A DNA stretch of 64,000 bases from Tolumonas auensis DSM 9187 (GCF_000023065.1 NC_012691.1:846001-910000), one strand, 5' to 3'; positions 37,774-48,028 are shown, counted from the stretch's first letter. Made by a program: numbers and translations. The notes: a model not told the origin generated them from the letters alone.

Positions 37774-37802
37774 TTGCAGGGGGCGGTTAGCCTCGGTATA
37801 AA
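37774..37802 (+). promoter_or_regulatory. Candidate sigma-70 promoter of proBA
   Basis: TTGCAG (37774-37779), 17-bp spacer, TATAAA (37797-37802). The short leader then carries CCCT-TCATGG-AGGG, a small hairpin that includes part of the GGAGGG ribosome site. Confidence 0.55.
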
Positions 37803-37831
37803 GAAGCCCTTCATGGAGGGTTATCGCAGCA

Positions 37832-38935
37832 ATGAAAAGCAAAACCATCGTCGTCAAGCTGGGCACCAGCATTCTTACCGGCGGCACACGTAAACTGGAT
37901 CAGGCTCATATGGTTGAACTGGTTCGTCAGTGTGCTGCTCTGCATCGTCATGGGCATCAGGTCGTAGTTGTGACCTCCGGCGCAATTGCTGCCGGTCGTG
38001 AGAAGTTGGGTTACCCCGATCTTCCCCCCACAATGCCCAACAAACAGATGCTGGCGGCGGTGGGACAATGTCACCTGATGCAGGTATGGCAGAATCTGTT
38101 CAGCATTTACGGGCTGCAGATTGGTCAGTTATTGCTGACCCGCGCTGATCTGGAAGATCGCGAACGTTATCTGAATGCGCGCGATACGCTGCAGACATTG
38201 CTGCACAACCGTATTATCCCTGTTATTAACGAAAACGACGCCGTTGCGATTGCCGAAATCAAAGTCGGTGATAATGACAACCTGTCAGCTCGCGCTGCAA
38301 TTCTGGCCGATGCGGATTTATTGATCCTGCTGACCGATCAGAAAGGGCTGTTTACTGCTGATCCGCGTACTAATCCTGATGCAACATTGATCGAGGAAGT
38401 GACCGAAATCACCGATCAGCTGCGTAGTCTGGCCGGTGACAGCGTGAGTGGCCTCGGCACCGGTGGTATGTCTACCAAACTGCAGGCGGCCGATATTGCC
38501 TGCCGTGCGGGTATTGAAGTGGTTATTGCCAGTGGCAAGACACCGGAAGTGGTGGGCCGTCTGGCTAATAACGAAAAAGTGGGCACCCGCTTTAAAGCAC
38601 AGGCCAACCCGCTGGAAGGACGCAAGAGCTGGATCCTGGCCGGTCCGCAGTCACACGGTGAAATTCACATTGATGTCGGTGCCGTGAAAGCGGTTCATGA
38701 CAAAGGTTCCAGTCTGTTACCGAAAGGTATCACTAAGATTGCCGGTGAATTCGGCCGCGGTGAAGCGGTGCGTATTATCACACCGGAAGGTAAAGAGCTG
38801 GCGCGTGGTATTACCCGTTATACTGCTGATGAATTAGAACGTGTACGCGGTCATCATTCCGATGAAATCGAATCGTGTTTAGGTTACGGCTATGGTCCGG
38901 TGGCAATCCATCGCGATGACATGGTATTGCTGTAA
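37832..38935 (+). CDS. proB: Glutamate 5-kinase
   Basis: First enzyme of proline synthesis, phosphorylating glutamate with ATP; 367 residues, as in E. coli. Amino-acid-kinase domain (about 1-260): [48 protein letters not shown] and [16 protein letters not shown]-terminal PUA domain (about 275-360) includes [21 protein letters not shown]. coli ProB is inhibited by proline through the kinase domain. It is in an operon with proA (12-nt gap). Confidence 0.97.
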   Translation: MKSKTIVVKLGTSILTGGTRKLDQAHMVELVRQCAALHRHGHQVVVVTSGAIAAGREKLGYPDLPPTMPNKQMLAAVGQCHLMQVWQNLFSIYGLQIGQLLLTRADLEDRERYLNARDTLQTLLHNRIIPVINENDAVAIAEIKVGDNDNLSARAAILADADLLILLTDQKGLFTADPRTNPDATLIEEVTEITDQLRSLAGDSVSGLGTGGMSTKLQAADIACRAGIEVVIASGKTPEVVGRLANNEKVGTRFKAQANPLEGRKSWILAGPQSHGEIHIDVGAVKAVHDKGSSLLPKGITKIAGEFGRGEAVRIITPEGKELARGITRYTADELERVRGHHSDEIESCLGYGYGPVAIHRDDMVLL

Positions 38936-38947
38936 GGGAGAATGAGC

Positions 38948-40207
38948 ATGAGTTTATTAGCAATGGGCAAGGCAGCCCGTGAAGCGTCATTTGAGCTGGC
39001 TGTTGCGGCTACGGCACGCAAAAATCAGGCATTGCTGGCGATGGCAGAAGAACTGGAATTGCAGCAGGATGTGATCCTGGCGGCGAATGCCAAAGATATC
39101 GAAGCCGGTCGCTCCTCAGGGTTAACCGATGCCATGCTGGATCGTCTGCTGCTGAATGAGTCACGTCTGGCCGGGATTGTGGCGGATGTACGCAAAGTCG
39201 TGACGCTGGACGATCCGGTCGGTTCTGAAATTGACAGTCGCGTGCTGGAAAACGGGATGCGCCTGTCGCGTCGCCGCGTACCGATTGGCGTGATCGGCGT
39301 GATTTATGAAGCGCGTCCGAACGTCACCATTGATATCGCGGCGCTGTGTCTGAAAACCGGCAATGCCAGCATTCTGCGCGGTGGCCGTGAGACATTTAAT
39401 TCCAACATGGCGCTGGTAAAAGTCATTCAGGCTGCGTTGGCGAAAACCGGTCTGCCTGCAGCATCAGTGCAATATATTGAAAGTCCGGATCGTGCGCTGG
39501 TCAGCGAATTGCTGACCATGGATCAGTATGTCGACATGATCATTCCACGCGGCGGTGCGAATCTGCATCGTCTGTGTAAAGATCAGAGCACCATTCCGGT
39601 GATCATCGGTGGTTTCGGTGTCAGCCATCTGTATGTGGATGAAAGTGCCGATCTGATTCGTGCTATCGACGTAATTGATAATGCCAAAGTACAGCGTCCG
39701 TCAGCCTGTAACTCACTGGATACGTTGCTGCTGAATGAAAAAATCGCCGCTGAGATCGTGCCCGCGCTGGTTGCCCGTATGAATCAGCAGAAAGTCACGC
39801 TGGTGGCAGAACCGAAAGCGTTTGCATTGCTGCAGGCCGCGGGTGCGGAACAGTTGCGTGCAGCCGGTGCGGAAGATTTTGACACCGAATGGCTGAGTCT
39901 GACGCTGGGTGTGAAAGTGGTCGCGGATGTCAAAGCAGCAATTGCTCATCTGCAGGAACATAATGCCTGCCATTCGGATGCAATTCTGACCAACGATCTG
40001 AAGTGCGCCGAGTATTTCATTAATGCTGCGGGCTCTGCGGCTGTGTATGTGAATGCCTCGACTCGTTTCACGGATGGCGCCCAATTTGGTCTGGGGGCAG
40101 AAGTTGCTGTTTCTACTCAGAAATTGCATGCCCGTGGTCCGATGGGCTTAACCGAACTGACCAGTTACAAGTGGATCGGTCAGGCGGATTATCTGAGCCG
40201 TAGCTGA
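38948..40207 (+). CDS. proA: Gamma-glutamyl phosphate reductase
   Basis: NADPH-dependent reductase making glutamate 5-semialdehyde, which cyclises toward proline; 419 residues. I choose ATG 38948, 7 nt after GGGAG, over ATG 38942, which is only 1 nt from it. The aldehyde-dehydrogenase-type nucleophile cysteine lies in [15 protein letters not shown]; other motifs are [27 protein letters not shown] and [28 protein letters not shown]. Second gene of proBA, ending at a strong terminator. Confidence 0.97.
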   Translation: MSLLAMGKAAREASFELAVAATARKNQALLAMAEELELQQDVILAANAKDIEAGRSSGLTDAMLDRLLLNESRLAGIVADVRKVVTLDDPVGSEIDSRVLENGMRLSRRRVPIGVIGVIYEARPNVTIDIAALCLKTGNASILRGGRETFNSNMALVKVIQAALAKTGLPAASVQYIESPDRALVSELLTMDQYVDMIIPRGGANLHRLCKDQSTIPVIIGGFGVSHLYVDESADLIRAIDVIDNAKVQRPSACNSLDTLLLNEKIAAEIVPALVARMNQQKVTLVAEPKAFALLQAAGAEQLRAAGAEDFDTEWLSLTLGVKVVADVKAAIAHLQEHNACHSDAILTNDLKCAEYFINAAGSAAVYVNASTRFTDGAQFGLGAEVAVSTQKLHARGPMGLTELTSYKWIGQADYLSRS

Positions 40208-40224
40208 TTTACTGCCGCAATCTG

Positions 40225-40262
40225 AAAAAGCCACACCCGTGTTCGTGTGGCTTTTTTTATTT
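40225..40262 (+). terminator. Terminator after proA
   Basis: 12-bp stem AAAAAGCCACAC (40225-40236) / GTGTGGCTTTTT (40245-40256), 8-nt loop, followed by TTATTTTT. Confidence 0.92.
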
Positions 40263-40412
40263 TTGTTTCTGTACTAACCGGGATTTTAGTTGGTTGATCC
40301 TGCTTTCGGCGCGATCTTCCGATGATAAACAAGGTATAATGCAGTATTGCCACATTTTCGTTTTAATATGCGGGCTAACCCGCAGCCAAATTTAAACAGG
40401 TAGATAGTCGTT

Positions 40413-40946
40413 ATGATGAAGCACAGAATTGATGTGATGATCCCGGAAGATGAATTACAGGCCAAGGTGGCAGAGCTGGGGCGTCAGATCACCGCGCATT
40501 ATCAGGGAACCTCTGAACTGGTGCTGATCGGATTATTGCGTGGTTCCTGCCTGTTTCTGGCTGATTTGAGCCGGCATATCGATTTACCGGTCAGTCTCGA
40601 TTTCATGACCGCGTCCAGCTATGGCAACAGCACCACCTCTTCCCGTGAAGTGCGGGTACTGAAAGATCTGGATGATGAGATCAAGGGCAAAGATGTCCTG
40701 ATCGTGGAAGACATCATCGACAGCGGTTTTACCTTAAGCAAAATCCGCGACATCATCGGTCTGCGTGAGCCTAAATCGCTGGCTATCTGTACGCTGCTGA
40801 ATAAACCGGCGCGCCGTGAAGTGCAGGTCCCGGTTGAATGGACAGGCTTTACTATTCCGGATGAATTCGTCGTGGGCTATGGTATCGATTACGCACAGCT
40901 GTACCGTAACCTACGTTTTATCGGCAAAGTGATCCCGCAAGAGTGA
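40413..40946 (+). CDS. hpt: Hypoxanthine phosphoribosyltransferase
   Basis: Purine salvage enzyme, 177 residues (E. coli 178), using PRPP to convert hypoxanthine to IMP. The PRPP motif is [19 protein letters not shown], with [20 protein letters not shown] and [16 protein letters not shown]. The start is ATG 40413 or the adjacent 40416. The leader has TATAAT at 40335-40340 without a good -35, and a 6-bp hairpin TGCGGG-CTAA-CCCGCA (40369-40384) shortly before the gene. Confidence 0.96.
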   Translation: MMKHRIDVMIPEDELQAKVAELGRQITAHYQGTSELVLIGLLRGSCLFLADLSRHIDLPVSLDFMTASSYGNSTTSSREVRVLKDLDDEIKGKDVLIVEDIIDSGFTLSKIRDIIGLREPKSLAICTLLNKPARREVQVPVEWTGFTIPDEFVVGYGIDYAQLYRNLRFIGKVIPQE

Positions 40947-40961
40947 TCTTATGCGATTTAG

Positions 40962-40988
40962 AAAGCCACCTGCGGGTGGCTTTTTTAT
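40962..40988. terminator. Terminator between hpt and scrR
   Basis: 9-bp stem AAAGCCACC (40962-40970) / GGTGGCTTT (40975-40983), 4-nt loop, then TTTATT. It overlaps the end of the convergent scrR gene region. Confidence 0.85.
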
Positions 40989-42073
40989 TGGGGCAGCAAA
41001 TCAGTTGCCAGCAGTTTACTCAGCCGACGGGATTCCGGATGGCGCCAGCGAATACGCGCCGGAATATTCTGGGTGACTGGTGCAGACAGTGGTTTGTCTT
41101 CCATCAGCGCCATCAGCGCACTGAAAGCATTGAAGGCAAGGGCGGTATAATCCTGAGCGATGCTGTCGATGCGCAGTGGCATAAAATCCAGCAGTTCATG
41201 ATCATCAAAACTGGCCAGATGTAAGCCCTGTTGCATCTGCGGATTCTGATTCAGATATTGCAGCACACCTTCCAGCAGAGAAAACGAAGCCGTGAACAGC
41301 GCTTTGGGCGAACGCCCCAGTTCATTGCAGACTTCTTCCATCATGTCATAACCGGAATAGGAGAAATAATTCCGCTGGCGGATCCATTCTGCACGGGGCG
41401 AAACATTAGCCCGTTGCAGGCCAAGAGCATACCCTTCCAGCCGTTGCTTACTCGGTGTGAGACCTGGTTCTCCGCCAAAATAGTAGACTTCATCCGGATA
41501 CTGCGTGGCTAATACCTGAATCAGATTGGCGGTCGCGGCGGTGGCATCGGTCATGATCAGCGGCAGGCTGGAATCGCCAATCTGACGGCCGAGCTGTACC
41601 ACCGGTACATAGCTGTGGATCTTGCTGTAAGCTTCATCACTGGTGTTACTGGAAATAACAATCAGACCATCTACCTGGCGTTGCAGCAGATTGTTAACCA
41701 CTACTCTTTCCTGCTCCGGATCTTCATCCGAACAGGCGATGATGATCTGAATTCCGACATTACGGAACAGTGATTCCAGCTCCCGCGCCAGACTGGCATG
41801 CGTGAACTGGGTCAGAAAAGGGAGCACCAGACCAATGGTATGGCTGCGTGACGAACGCAATGCCCGGGCATGGAAACTGGGTTGATAACGGTGTTCTTCG
41901 GCAATCAACAGGATCCGTTGCTGCGTTTCTTCCGACACCCGGTATTCATCACCTTTGCCGTTTAATACCAAACTAGCGGTCGCCTTAGAGACGCCCGCTA
42001 ATTCTGCGATGTTACTAATGGTAATACGGTTTGGTTGTTTCACATCTGATCCGGTAACGGGAAGCTTTTTCAT
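40985..42073 (-). CDS. scrR: Sucrose operon repressor, LacI family
   Basis: 362 residues from ATG 42073, which overlaps the scrB stop by 4 bp (ATGA). The N-terminal helix-turn-helix is ITISNIAELAGVSKATASLVLNG, followed by the hinge and effector domain (TIGLVLPFLTQFTHASLARELE). It is the last gene of scrA-scrB-scrR. ScrR-type repressors respond to fructose or fructose 1-phosphate made from sucrose. The paired palindromes at 45138-45182 are the likely operators, so the gene would regulate its own operon. Confidence 0.88.
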   Translation of the reverse strand: MKKLPVTGSDVKQPNRITISNIAELAGVSKATASLVLNGKGDEYRVSEETQQRILLIAEEHRYQPSFHARALRSSRSHTIGLVLPFLTQFTHASLARELESLFRNVGIQIIIACSDEDPEQERVVVNNLLQRQVDGLIVISSNTSDEAYSKIHSYVPVVQLGRQIGDSSLPLIMTDATAATANLIQVLATQYPDEVYYFGGEPGLTPSKQRLEGYALGLQRANVSPRAEWIRQRNYFSYSGYDMMEEVCNELGRSPKALFTASFSLLEGVLQYLNQNPQMQQGLHLASFDDHELLDFMPLRIDSIAQDYTALAFNAFSALMALMEDKPLSAPVTQNIPARIRWRHPESRRLSKLLATDLLPQ

Positions 42074-43485
42074 TCTATCACGCATGATGACAACAACCAG
42101 TGATGAATCGAGAGCTGTCCGTGTCCCTGCCAGTGCAGATTTTGTTTTGCCGGATCAGGGAAATAGCGGGCGGTCATACAGGCTTCACCGTCATTGATAA
42201 ACAACTCCAGCGAAGAGCTGTCCAGCAGCAATTGCAATGACTGCAGTGTACCAAACCAGTAACGTGATTCCGCCTCCTGCGTACGCCAGTTATGACGGGT
42301 CAGTGTCAGACATTCGCCATTCCAGTCTAGTGTCGCATTATCCCGCAGCGATAACGTGAAGGGGCCATTAACCCCGATCAGCAGTTCTGCTGATACTGCG
42401 GCCATTGCCGGTGCTTCAGCGGCTGTTCCCTGCCATTGACTGCCGTTGCCCTGACGTAACTGTTGCAGCTCTTTCACCGGTTGCTGATACAGAATGCCAT
42501 TGCGCAGTGAAAGCTCACGCGGGCAGGTCATGCTGTTAACCCAACCGTATTTCACAGTAGGCTGCGCCAGCTCGTTATCATCCGGCAAGCCAAGCCAGCC
42601 AAACATCAGGCGACGGCCATCGGCTGTTTCGGTAGTTTGCGGAGCGTAAAACTCAAACCCGAGATCCAGTTCGTGGAACTGGCCGTGCGGGAATTTTGCC
42701 TGCTGATAATCCAGCGCTCCGACAAAATAGCCACACTGATACAGATTCAGATAGTGATATTTTTCGGCAGCCAGCCCCTGCGGGCAGCAGAGCAACACAT
42801 CCTGACCGTCAAGATGAAACAGATCCGGACATTCCCACATATAACCGAATTCTTTCAGGCCGTTAAGATGTGTTCCGGCAATCTCACCGAGTAACTGCCA
42901 TTGCTGCAGATCTTCAGAACGGTAGAAAAGTACCTTGCCTTTGATTTCCGGTGACTGAGCGGCCAGCACCATGTACCAGAGTACGTCGTGTTGCCAGACT
43001 TTCGGGTCACGGACATGGCCGGTATAACCTTCCGGCAGGGAGATAACCGGGCCCAGTTTCTGGTAGGACCCATCACTGCTTTCACTGGCCAGACACTGAT
43101 AAGCGGTTCTGGAACCATCGGCATATTTGACGTTGCCGGTATAGATCAGCGTGATTTTACCGTCGTTCAGTACTGCAGAACCGGAATAACAACCGTTGAT
43201 CTCATACTCTTCCGTCGGCAGCAGGGCAACCGGCTCGTGACACCAATGAACTAAATCGGCAGAACTCCAGTGTCCCCACCATTTGGCGCCATGACGGCAG
43301 GCGAGGGGGTTCCATTGATAGAACAGGTGATAACGGCCATGAGCTTCAATGAAACCGTTCGGATCATTCAGCAGGCCAACCGGTGGTGCCAGATGCCAGT
43401 GCAGGCGATGCGGGTCACTGGCGGCAATAAGTTGCCCGGTCATTAACGACCGGGCCAGTTGTTTCAGTAAAGAAACCTCAGACAT
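42070..43485 (-). CDS. scrB: Sucrose-6-phosphate hydrolase
   Basis: GH32 family invertase, 471 residues, splitting sucrose 6-phosphate to glucose 6-phosphate and fructose. Catalytic motifs: LLNDPNGFIEAHGRYHLFYQ with nucleophile D41, GHVRDPKVW for the transition-state Asp, and WECPDLFHL carrying the acid/base Glu. A C-terminal beta-sandwich follows. Its ATG shares one base with the scrA stop (TAATG). No scrK fructokinase gene is nearby, so fructose must be handled elsewhere. Confidence 0.95.
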   Translation of the reverse strand: MSEVSLLKQLARSLMTGQLIAASDPHRLHWHLAPPVGLLNDPNGFIEAHGRYHLFYQWNPLACRHGAKWWGHWSSADLVHWCHEPVALLPTEEYEINGCYSGSAVLNDGKITLIYTGNVKYADGSRTAYQCLASESSDGSYQKLGPVISLPEGYTGHVRDPKVWQHDVLWYMVLAAQSPEIKGKVLFYRSEDLQQWQLLGEIAGTHLNGLKEFGYMWECPDLFHLDGQDVLLCCPQGLAAEKYHYLNLYQCGYFVGALDYQQAKFPHGQFHELDLGFEFYAPQTTETADGRRLMFGWLGLPDDNELAQPTVKYGWVNSMTCPRELSLRNGILYQQPVKELQQLRQGNGSQWQGTAAEAPAMAAVSAELLIGVNGPFTLSLRDNATLDWNGECLTLTRHNWRTQEAESRYWFGTLQSLQLLLDSSSLELFINDGEACMTARYFPDPAKQNLHWQGHGQLSIHHWLLSSCVIE

Positions 43486-44855
43486 TATTCTGCGTCCGTG
43501 TTGTAGCGCAGTACGGTAGCGATAGCAAAGGCTGCACCGAACGCGATAACCATACCGATGATATAGGTCAGTACTGAGCTGGATTGCACAATCGCGATAC
43601 CAGGGATACCGGTCAGACCCACCGCAGTCATACCGACTTTGCTGGCAACAACCCAGGCACCACCCAATGCACCACCGGCCAGTGCTGCCAAGAATGGCTT
43701 CACAAAGCGCAGGTTAATACCGAAAATGGCGGCTTCAGTGATACCGAGCAGGCAAGATAAACCCGCCGGAACCGCGATAGATTTAATCCGGGCATCCTTC
43801 GTTTTGAAATAAACGGCCAGACAAGCACCACCTTGCGCCACGTTCGCCATAGCCCAGATTGGCAGCAGGAAATTAACACCTACGCTCTTATCCGCCAGCA
43901 GACCGAGTTCAATTGCATGGAAGCTGTGGTGGATACCAGTGATTACAATTGCTGAGTAAGTACCGCCGAACAGCAGACCTGCTAACCAGCCAGCGTGCTC
44001 ATACAGGGTTGTCAGAACGAAAGTGATACCTTCACCCAGCCCACGACCAGCAGGGCCAATGAACAGCAGAGAAACAAACCCGGTGATCACAACTGTCAGG
44101 AACGGAGTCAGGATAAGATCTAATGAATCCGGAATAACGCGACGCAGTTGTTTTTCCAGATGGCTCATGAACAATACTGCGATCAATACCGGGAAGACTG
44201 TACCCTGGTAGCCGATCATGGCTACGTCAATACCCATAAAATCCATCGTTTTAAAACCGCTACCGACGGTCCAGGCGTTAGTCAGCGCCGGATGGGTAAG
44301 GATCCCCCCCAGTGTTGCACCCAGATACGGGTTACCACCGAATTCACGTGCCGCAGTAAAGCCGATCAGAATTGGCAGAATGATAAATGCCGCCGAGCTG
44401 AACATATCCAGCATGATGAAAATAGCGCTGTCAGGGTTGGCCCAGCCGTAAGTCCGTACCAGACCCAGTGTTCCCATCAGCAGACCCGATGCCACGATTG
44501 CCGGAATGATAGGCACGAAAATGTTCGACAGCGTACGGGCCGCGCGTTGCACGATGTTCAGTTTCTGTGTTGCCAGTTTTTTCACATCACCTTCACTGGC
44601 CTGACTGATACCCGCAACCGCAGTAAAAGCGGCATAGACTTTGTTTACGATGCCGGTACCAAAAATGATCTGGATTTGTCCCGCATTACTGAAGCAGCCT
44701 TTTACGCCGTCAACCTGTTCGATGGCGCTTTTATTAATTTTGTTATCGTCCTGCAAAACCAGACGTAAACGTGTTGCACAGTGTGCTGCACTGACGATAT
44801 TCTCTTTGCCGCCCAGTAATGGGATCAGCTCATTTGCTACAGAAGTTACATTCAT
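43485..44855 (-). CDS. scrA: PTS sucrose-specific EIIBC component
   Basis: 456 residues from ATG 44855 after GAGGAAA, the same length as known ScrA proteins; the longer frame has no ribosome site. EIIB domain (about 1-90) has phosphorylated C26 in SAAHCATRLRL; EIIC domain has about ten membrane segments, with PILIGFTAAREFGGNPYLGA and ITGIHHSFHAIELGL. It has no EIIA domain, so a separate EIIA (probably EIIA-Glc) must supply phosphate. It imports sucrose as sucrose 6-phosphate for ScrB. Confidence 0.94.
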   Translation of the reverse strand: MNVTSVANELIPLLGGKENIVSAAHCATRLRLVLQDDNKINKSAIEQVDGVKGCFSNAGQIQIIFGTGIVNKVYAAFTAVAGISQASEGDVKKLATQKLNIVQRAARTLSNIFVPIIPAIVASGLLMGTLGLVRTYGWANPDSAIFIMLDMFSSAAFIILPILIGFTAAREFGGNPYLGATLGGILTHPALTNAWTVGSGFKTMDFMGIDVAMIGYQGTVFPVLIAVLFMSHLEKQLRRVIPDSLDLILTPFLTVVITGFVSLLFIGPAGRGLGEGITFVLTTLYEHAGWLAGLLFGGTYSAIVITGIHHSFHAIELGLLADKSVGVNFLLPIWAMANVAQGGACLAVYFKTKDARIKSIAVPAGLSCLLGITEAAIFGINLRFVKPFLAALAGGALGGAWVVASKVGMTAVGLTGIPGIAIVQSSSVLTYIIGMVIAFGAAFAIATVLRYNTDAE

Positions 44856-45309
44856 GATTTTCCTCTTTAATGGATGTAACCGGTTAAATGTCATAACGGG
44901 GGCTCAATCCGTTACGACACTAACCGATGCTGTTTCACAACAGCGGCTTTGGGGTGATATCGTGCGACCTGGTCTGTTTTGCTGTAGGGGTGAAACCAGG
45001 CCAGGAAGCACACTCTTCTCAGGAACTCGTTACTGATTAAAATCTTTTACCTATTCAGTGTTGCCGCATTTCCAAACCTAAAACCCAAATCCGATTTGCC
45101 ATGCCAATTCGTCACTGATTACGTGATATTTAGTTTACTAAAACGGTTTAGCTAAACAACTAAACTCGCTAAACCGTTTTAGCAAATGCGATCGATCTAA
45201 CAAAATTTAACCAATAAGGTTCCTTTTGGTTCTACCTTTGCTATTAGCCGGATCGATCTTGATCAGGTTATAATCGGAGCGTCTGCCTCGTGCATTACCT
45301 CTCTCTAAT
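44856..45309. other. 454-bp divergent spacer: scrA leader and yadG upstream region
   Basis: The longest gene-free stretch in the window. On the minus strand, the leader of scrA (about 270 nt) has a 10-bp stem between 44890-44899 and 44909-44918 (one G-U pair), a palindrome TAACCGGTTA (44877-44886) near the gene, and CCTGGT (44968-44973) / ACCAGG (44995-45000). The two ScrR-type operators are at 45138-45182. On the plus strand TATAAT (45269-45274) is a possible -10 for yadG, without a good -35. No convincing ORF or tRNA is seen. Confidence 0.6.
45132..45182 (-). promoter_or_regulatory. scr promoter with two ScrR-type operators
   Basis: Near-perfect palindromes CTAAAACGGTTTAG (45138-45151) and CTAAACCGTTTTAG (45169-45182) are inverted copies of each other, with centres 31 bp apart, about three helical turns. 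On the minus strand TTGTTT (45154-45159), 16-bp spacer, TAAACT (45132-45137) forms a promoter whose spacer is the first operator, so bound repressor would block it. Expected start near 45125. Confidence 0.75.
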
Positions 45310-46245
45310 ATGAAGAACACTGACACTATGCTTGCTCTCGATATTCATCAATTACGCAAAACCTATCAGGGAGGCGTTGAAGCCCTGAAAGGGATTGATC
45401 TTGCGGTGGAAGAAGGTGATTTTTATGCCTTGCTTGGCCCGAATGGCGCAGGAAAATCCACCACCATTGGCATCATCAGCTCACTGGTCAATAAAACTTC
45501 CGGTTCTGTCAAAGTTTTTGGCTATGACATAGATACACACCTGGAAGATGCCAAGTCACAGATTGGCTTGGTACCGCAGGAGTTTAATTTCAGCCAGTTC
45601 GAGAAAGTTGAACAAATTGTGGTGCAACAGGCCGGTTTCTACGGCGTTCCCCGTAAAATTGCGGAAGAAAGAGCGGAAAAATACCTGACTCAACTCGATT
45701 TATGGGAAAAACGGGATAAACAGGCACGCACCTTGTCCGGTGGTATGAAGCGTCGCCTGATGATTGCCCGTGCACTGATGCATGAGCCGAAACTGCTGAT
45801 TCTGGACGAACCAACGGCAGGTGTGGATATTGAGATCCGCCGTTCGATGTGGCAATTCCTGCAAAAACTAAATGCAGAAGGCGTCACCATCATTCTGACT
45901 ACCCATTATCTGGAAGAAGCCGAGATGCTGTGCCGTAACATCGGCATCATCGATAAAGGCCGGATTGTGGAAAACACCAGCATGCGTAATCTGCTGAGTA
46001 AATTGCAGGTTGAAACTTTCTTGCTGGATTTAGATCGTCCGGCTGCCGGTATTCAGCTGGCTGGTTTTAAATCTCATCCGGCAGGTGAGCAAAGTCTGGA
46101 AGTTGAAATTCAGAAAAGTGATGGCCTGAATGGCGTGTTTGAGCAATTGAATAATCAGAACGTCAAAGTGCTGAGTATGCGCAATAAAGCCAACCGGCTG
46201 GAAGAATTGTTTGTTTCATTAGTAGAAAAAGGACGTCAGGCATGA
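45310..46245 (+). CDS. yadG: ABC transporter ATP-binding protein YadG
   Basis: 311 residues (E. coli YadG 308). Walker A GPNGAGKST, Q-loop LVPQEFNFSQFE, signature LSGGMKRRLMIARAL, Walker B LLILDEPTAGVDI and switch His in LTTHYLEEAE. The start may be ATG 45310 or ATG 45328 (MLALDIHQLRKTY); neither has a strong ribosome site. It forms an ABC-2 type exporter with yadH, which overlaps it by 4 bp. The transported substrate is unknown. Confidence 0.93.
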   Translation: MKNTDTMLALDIHQLRKTYQGGVEALKGIDLAVEEGDFYALLGPNGAGKSTTIGIISSLVNKTSGSVKVFGYDIDTHLEDAKSQIGLVPQEFNFSQFEKVEQIVVQQAGFYGVPRKIAEERAEKYLTQLDLWEKRDKQARTLSGGMKRRLMIARALMHEPKLLILDEPTAGVDIEIRRSMWQFLQKLNAEGVTIILTTHYLEEAEMLCRNIGIIDKGRIVENTSMRNLLSKLQVETFLLDLDRPAAGIQLAGFKSHPAGEQSLEVEIQKSDGLNGVFEQLNNQNVKVLSMRNKANRLEELFVSLVEKGRQA

Positions 46246-47015
46246 ATAGCGCCGTTTACTGGATCGCGTTCCAGAGCTTGGTTCGTAAAGAAATTAACCG
46301 TTTTACCCGAATTTGGATCCAGACTTTAGTGCCACCTGCGATCACCATGACTCTCTATTTTGTTATTTTCGGTAATCTGATCGGCAGCCGGATTGGCGAT
46401 ATGCATGGTGTGACGTACATGCAGTTTATTGTACCGGGTCTGATCATGATGGCGGTGATCACGAACTCTTATTCGAATGTTTCATCGTCATTCTACAGTG
46501 CAAAGTTTCAGCGCAATATTGAAGAGCTGCTGGTGGCGCCAGTGCCAAATTATCTGATCATCTGGGGCTTTGTCGCGGGTGGTGTGGCGCGTGGATTATG
46601 CGTTGGTGCGATTGTCACGGCGGTGTCATTATTCTTTGTGCCGTTTCAGGTGCATGATCCTGTCAGCGTATTCATCATGTTAGTGCTGACGGCGATCTTA
46701 TTTTCTCTGGGCGGGTTGTTGAATGCGATTTTTGCCAAGAGTTTTGACGATATCAGCATCATTCCGACGTTTGTACTGACACCACTGACTTATCTGGGCG
46801 GGGTGTTTTACTCCATCGAATTATTACCACCGTTCTGGCAGGCTGCTTCGCATGTAAACCCGATCATCTATATGATTAACGGTTTCCGCTATGGCTTTAT
46901 CGGAATCTCTGACGTGCCGATGTGGACATCCTATCTGGTGGTCTCGCTGTTTATTCTGGCACTTTATACCACTTGCTGGTGGCTGGTGAAGAAAGGGACT
47001 GGTTTGCGGCATTAA
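46242..47015 (+). CDS. yadH: ABC-2 type transport permease YadH
   Basis: 257 residues, the same family and size as E. coli YadH (256). About six membrane segments follow a short N-terminal region; the ABC-2 signature region includes FSLGGLLNAIFAKSFDDISI and PLTYLGGVFYSIELLPPFWQ. It is the membrane partner of YadG, translation-coupled through an ATGA overlap, and ends 16 nt before a terminator. Confidence 0.93.
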   Translation: MNSAVYWIAFQSLVRKEINRFTRIWIQTLVPPAITMTLYFVIFGNLIGSRIGDMHGVTYMQFIVPGLIMMAVITNSYSNVSSSFYSAKFQRNIEELLVAPVPNYLIIWGFVAGGVARGLCVGAIVTAVSLFFVPFQVHDPVSVFIMLVLTAILFSLGGLLNAIFAKSFDDISIIPTFVLTPLTYLGGVFYSIELLPPFWQAASHVNPIIYMINGFRYGFIGISDVPMWTSYLVVSLFILALYTTCWWLVKKGTGLRH

Positions 47016-47030
47016 GAAAAAACTACCAAC

Positions 47031-47063
47031 AAAAAAGCCTCCGAATTCGGAGGCTTTTTTTAT
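47031..47063. terminator. Bidirectional terminator between yadH and prs
   Basis: 13-bp stem AAAAAAGCCTCCG (47031-47043) / CGGAGGCTTTTTT (47048-47060), loop AATT, with A- and T-tracts serving both strands. Confidence 0.93.
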
Positions 47064-47080
47064 ACTCTGAAAAATCTGAA

Positions 47081-48028
47081 TCAATGTTCAAACATTGCAG
47101 AGATAGATTCTTCGTTGCTGATACGGCGAATAGCTTCTGCCAGCATTGGAGCCAGGGTCAGCTGTTTCACTTTACCGAGAGCGCGAATTTCATCGGTCAA
47201 CGGAATAGAATCAGTAATAATCACTTCATCAATGACTGATTCAGCAATATTTTTTGCTGCCAGACCAGAGAAGATTGGGTGGGTTGCATATGCGAATACA
47301 CGTTTTGCACCGCGCTCTTTCAGAGCTTCAGCTGCCTTACACAATGTACCGCCAGTGTCGATCATATCATCAACGATAATGCAGTCACGATTCGCTACAT
47401 CACCAATCAGGTGCATAACCTGAGAGACGTTGGCGCGTGGACGGCGTTTGTCGATGATCGCAATGTCAGTATCATCCAGCAGTTTAGCGATAGCACGGGC
47501 ACGCACTACGCCACCGATGTCCGGAGATACAACCACAGGATCTTCCAGTTGACGTGATTTCATGTCTTCCAGCAGAACCGGGCTACCGAATACGTTGTCA
47601 ACAGGCACATCAAAGAAGCCCTGGATCTGCTCAGCGTGCAAATCAACAGTCAATACGCGGTCAACACCGACGCTGGACAGAAAATCAGCAACAACTTTAG
47701 CTGTAATTGGTACACGTGAAGAACGTACACGACGATCCTGACGAGCATAGCCAAAGTAAGGAATTACCGCAGTAATACGACCTGCGGATGCACGACGCAT
47801 CGCATCGACCATAACAATCAGTTCCATCAGATTGTCATTGGTAGGGGCACAGGTTGATTGAATGATGAATACATCACTACCACGTACATTTTCGTTGATT
47901 TGTACGCTGATCTCTCCATCGCTGAAGCGACCTACGGCTGCACTGCCAAGTTTAGTGAAGAGACGGTCGGCAATCTTTTGCGCTAATTCCGGTGTGGCGT
48001 TACCGGCAAACAGCTTCATGTCAGGCAC
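47081..48028 (-). CDS. prs: Ribose-phosphate pyrophosphokinase
   Basis: Makes PRPP from ribose 5-phosphate and ATP; 315 residues, the same as E. coli. Motifs: [35 protein letters not shown], the PRPP-synthase signature [17 protein letters not shown] and the PRPP loop [19 protein letters not shown]. Third in the lolB-ispE-prs group, 69 bp after ispE. It feeds gpt and hpt, also in this window. Confidence 0.97.
   Translation of the reverse strand: MPDMKLFAGNATPELAQKIADRLFTKLGSAAVGRFSDGEISVQINENVRGSDVFIIQSTCAPTNDNLMELIVMVDAMRRASAGRITAVIPYFGYARQDRRVRSSRVPITAKVVADFLSSVGVDRVLTVDLHAEQIQGFFDVPVDNVFGSPVLLEDMKSRQLEDPVVVSPDIGGVVRARAIAKLLDDTDIAIIDKRRPRANVSQVMHLIGDVANRDCIIVDDMIDTGGTLCKAAEALKERGAKRVFAYATHPIFSGLAAKNIAESVIDEVIITDSIPLTDEIRALGKVKQLTLAPMLAEAIRRISNEESISAMFEH

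Noticed and set aside
44148..44768. 206-codon plus-strand ORF opposite scrA
   Set aside because: Shadow of the EIIC membrane domain; no ribosome site and Cys/His/Gln-rich nonsense composition.
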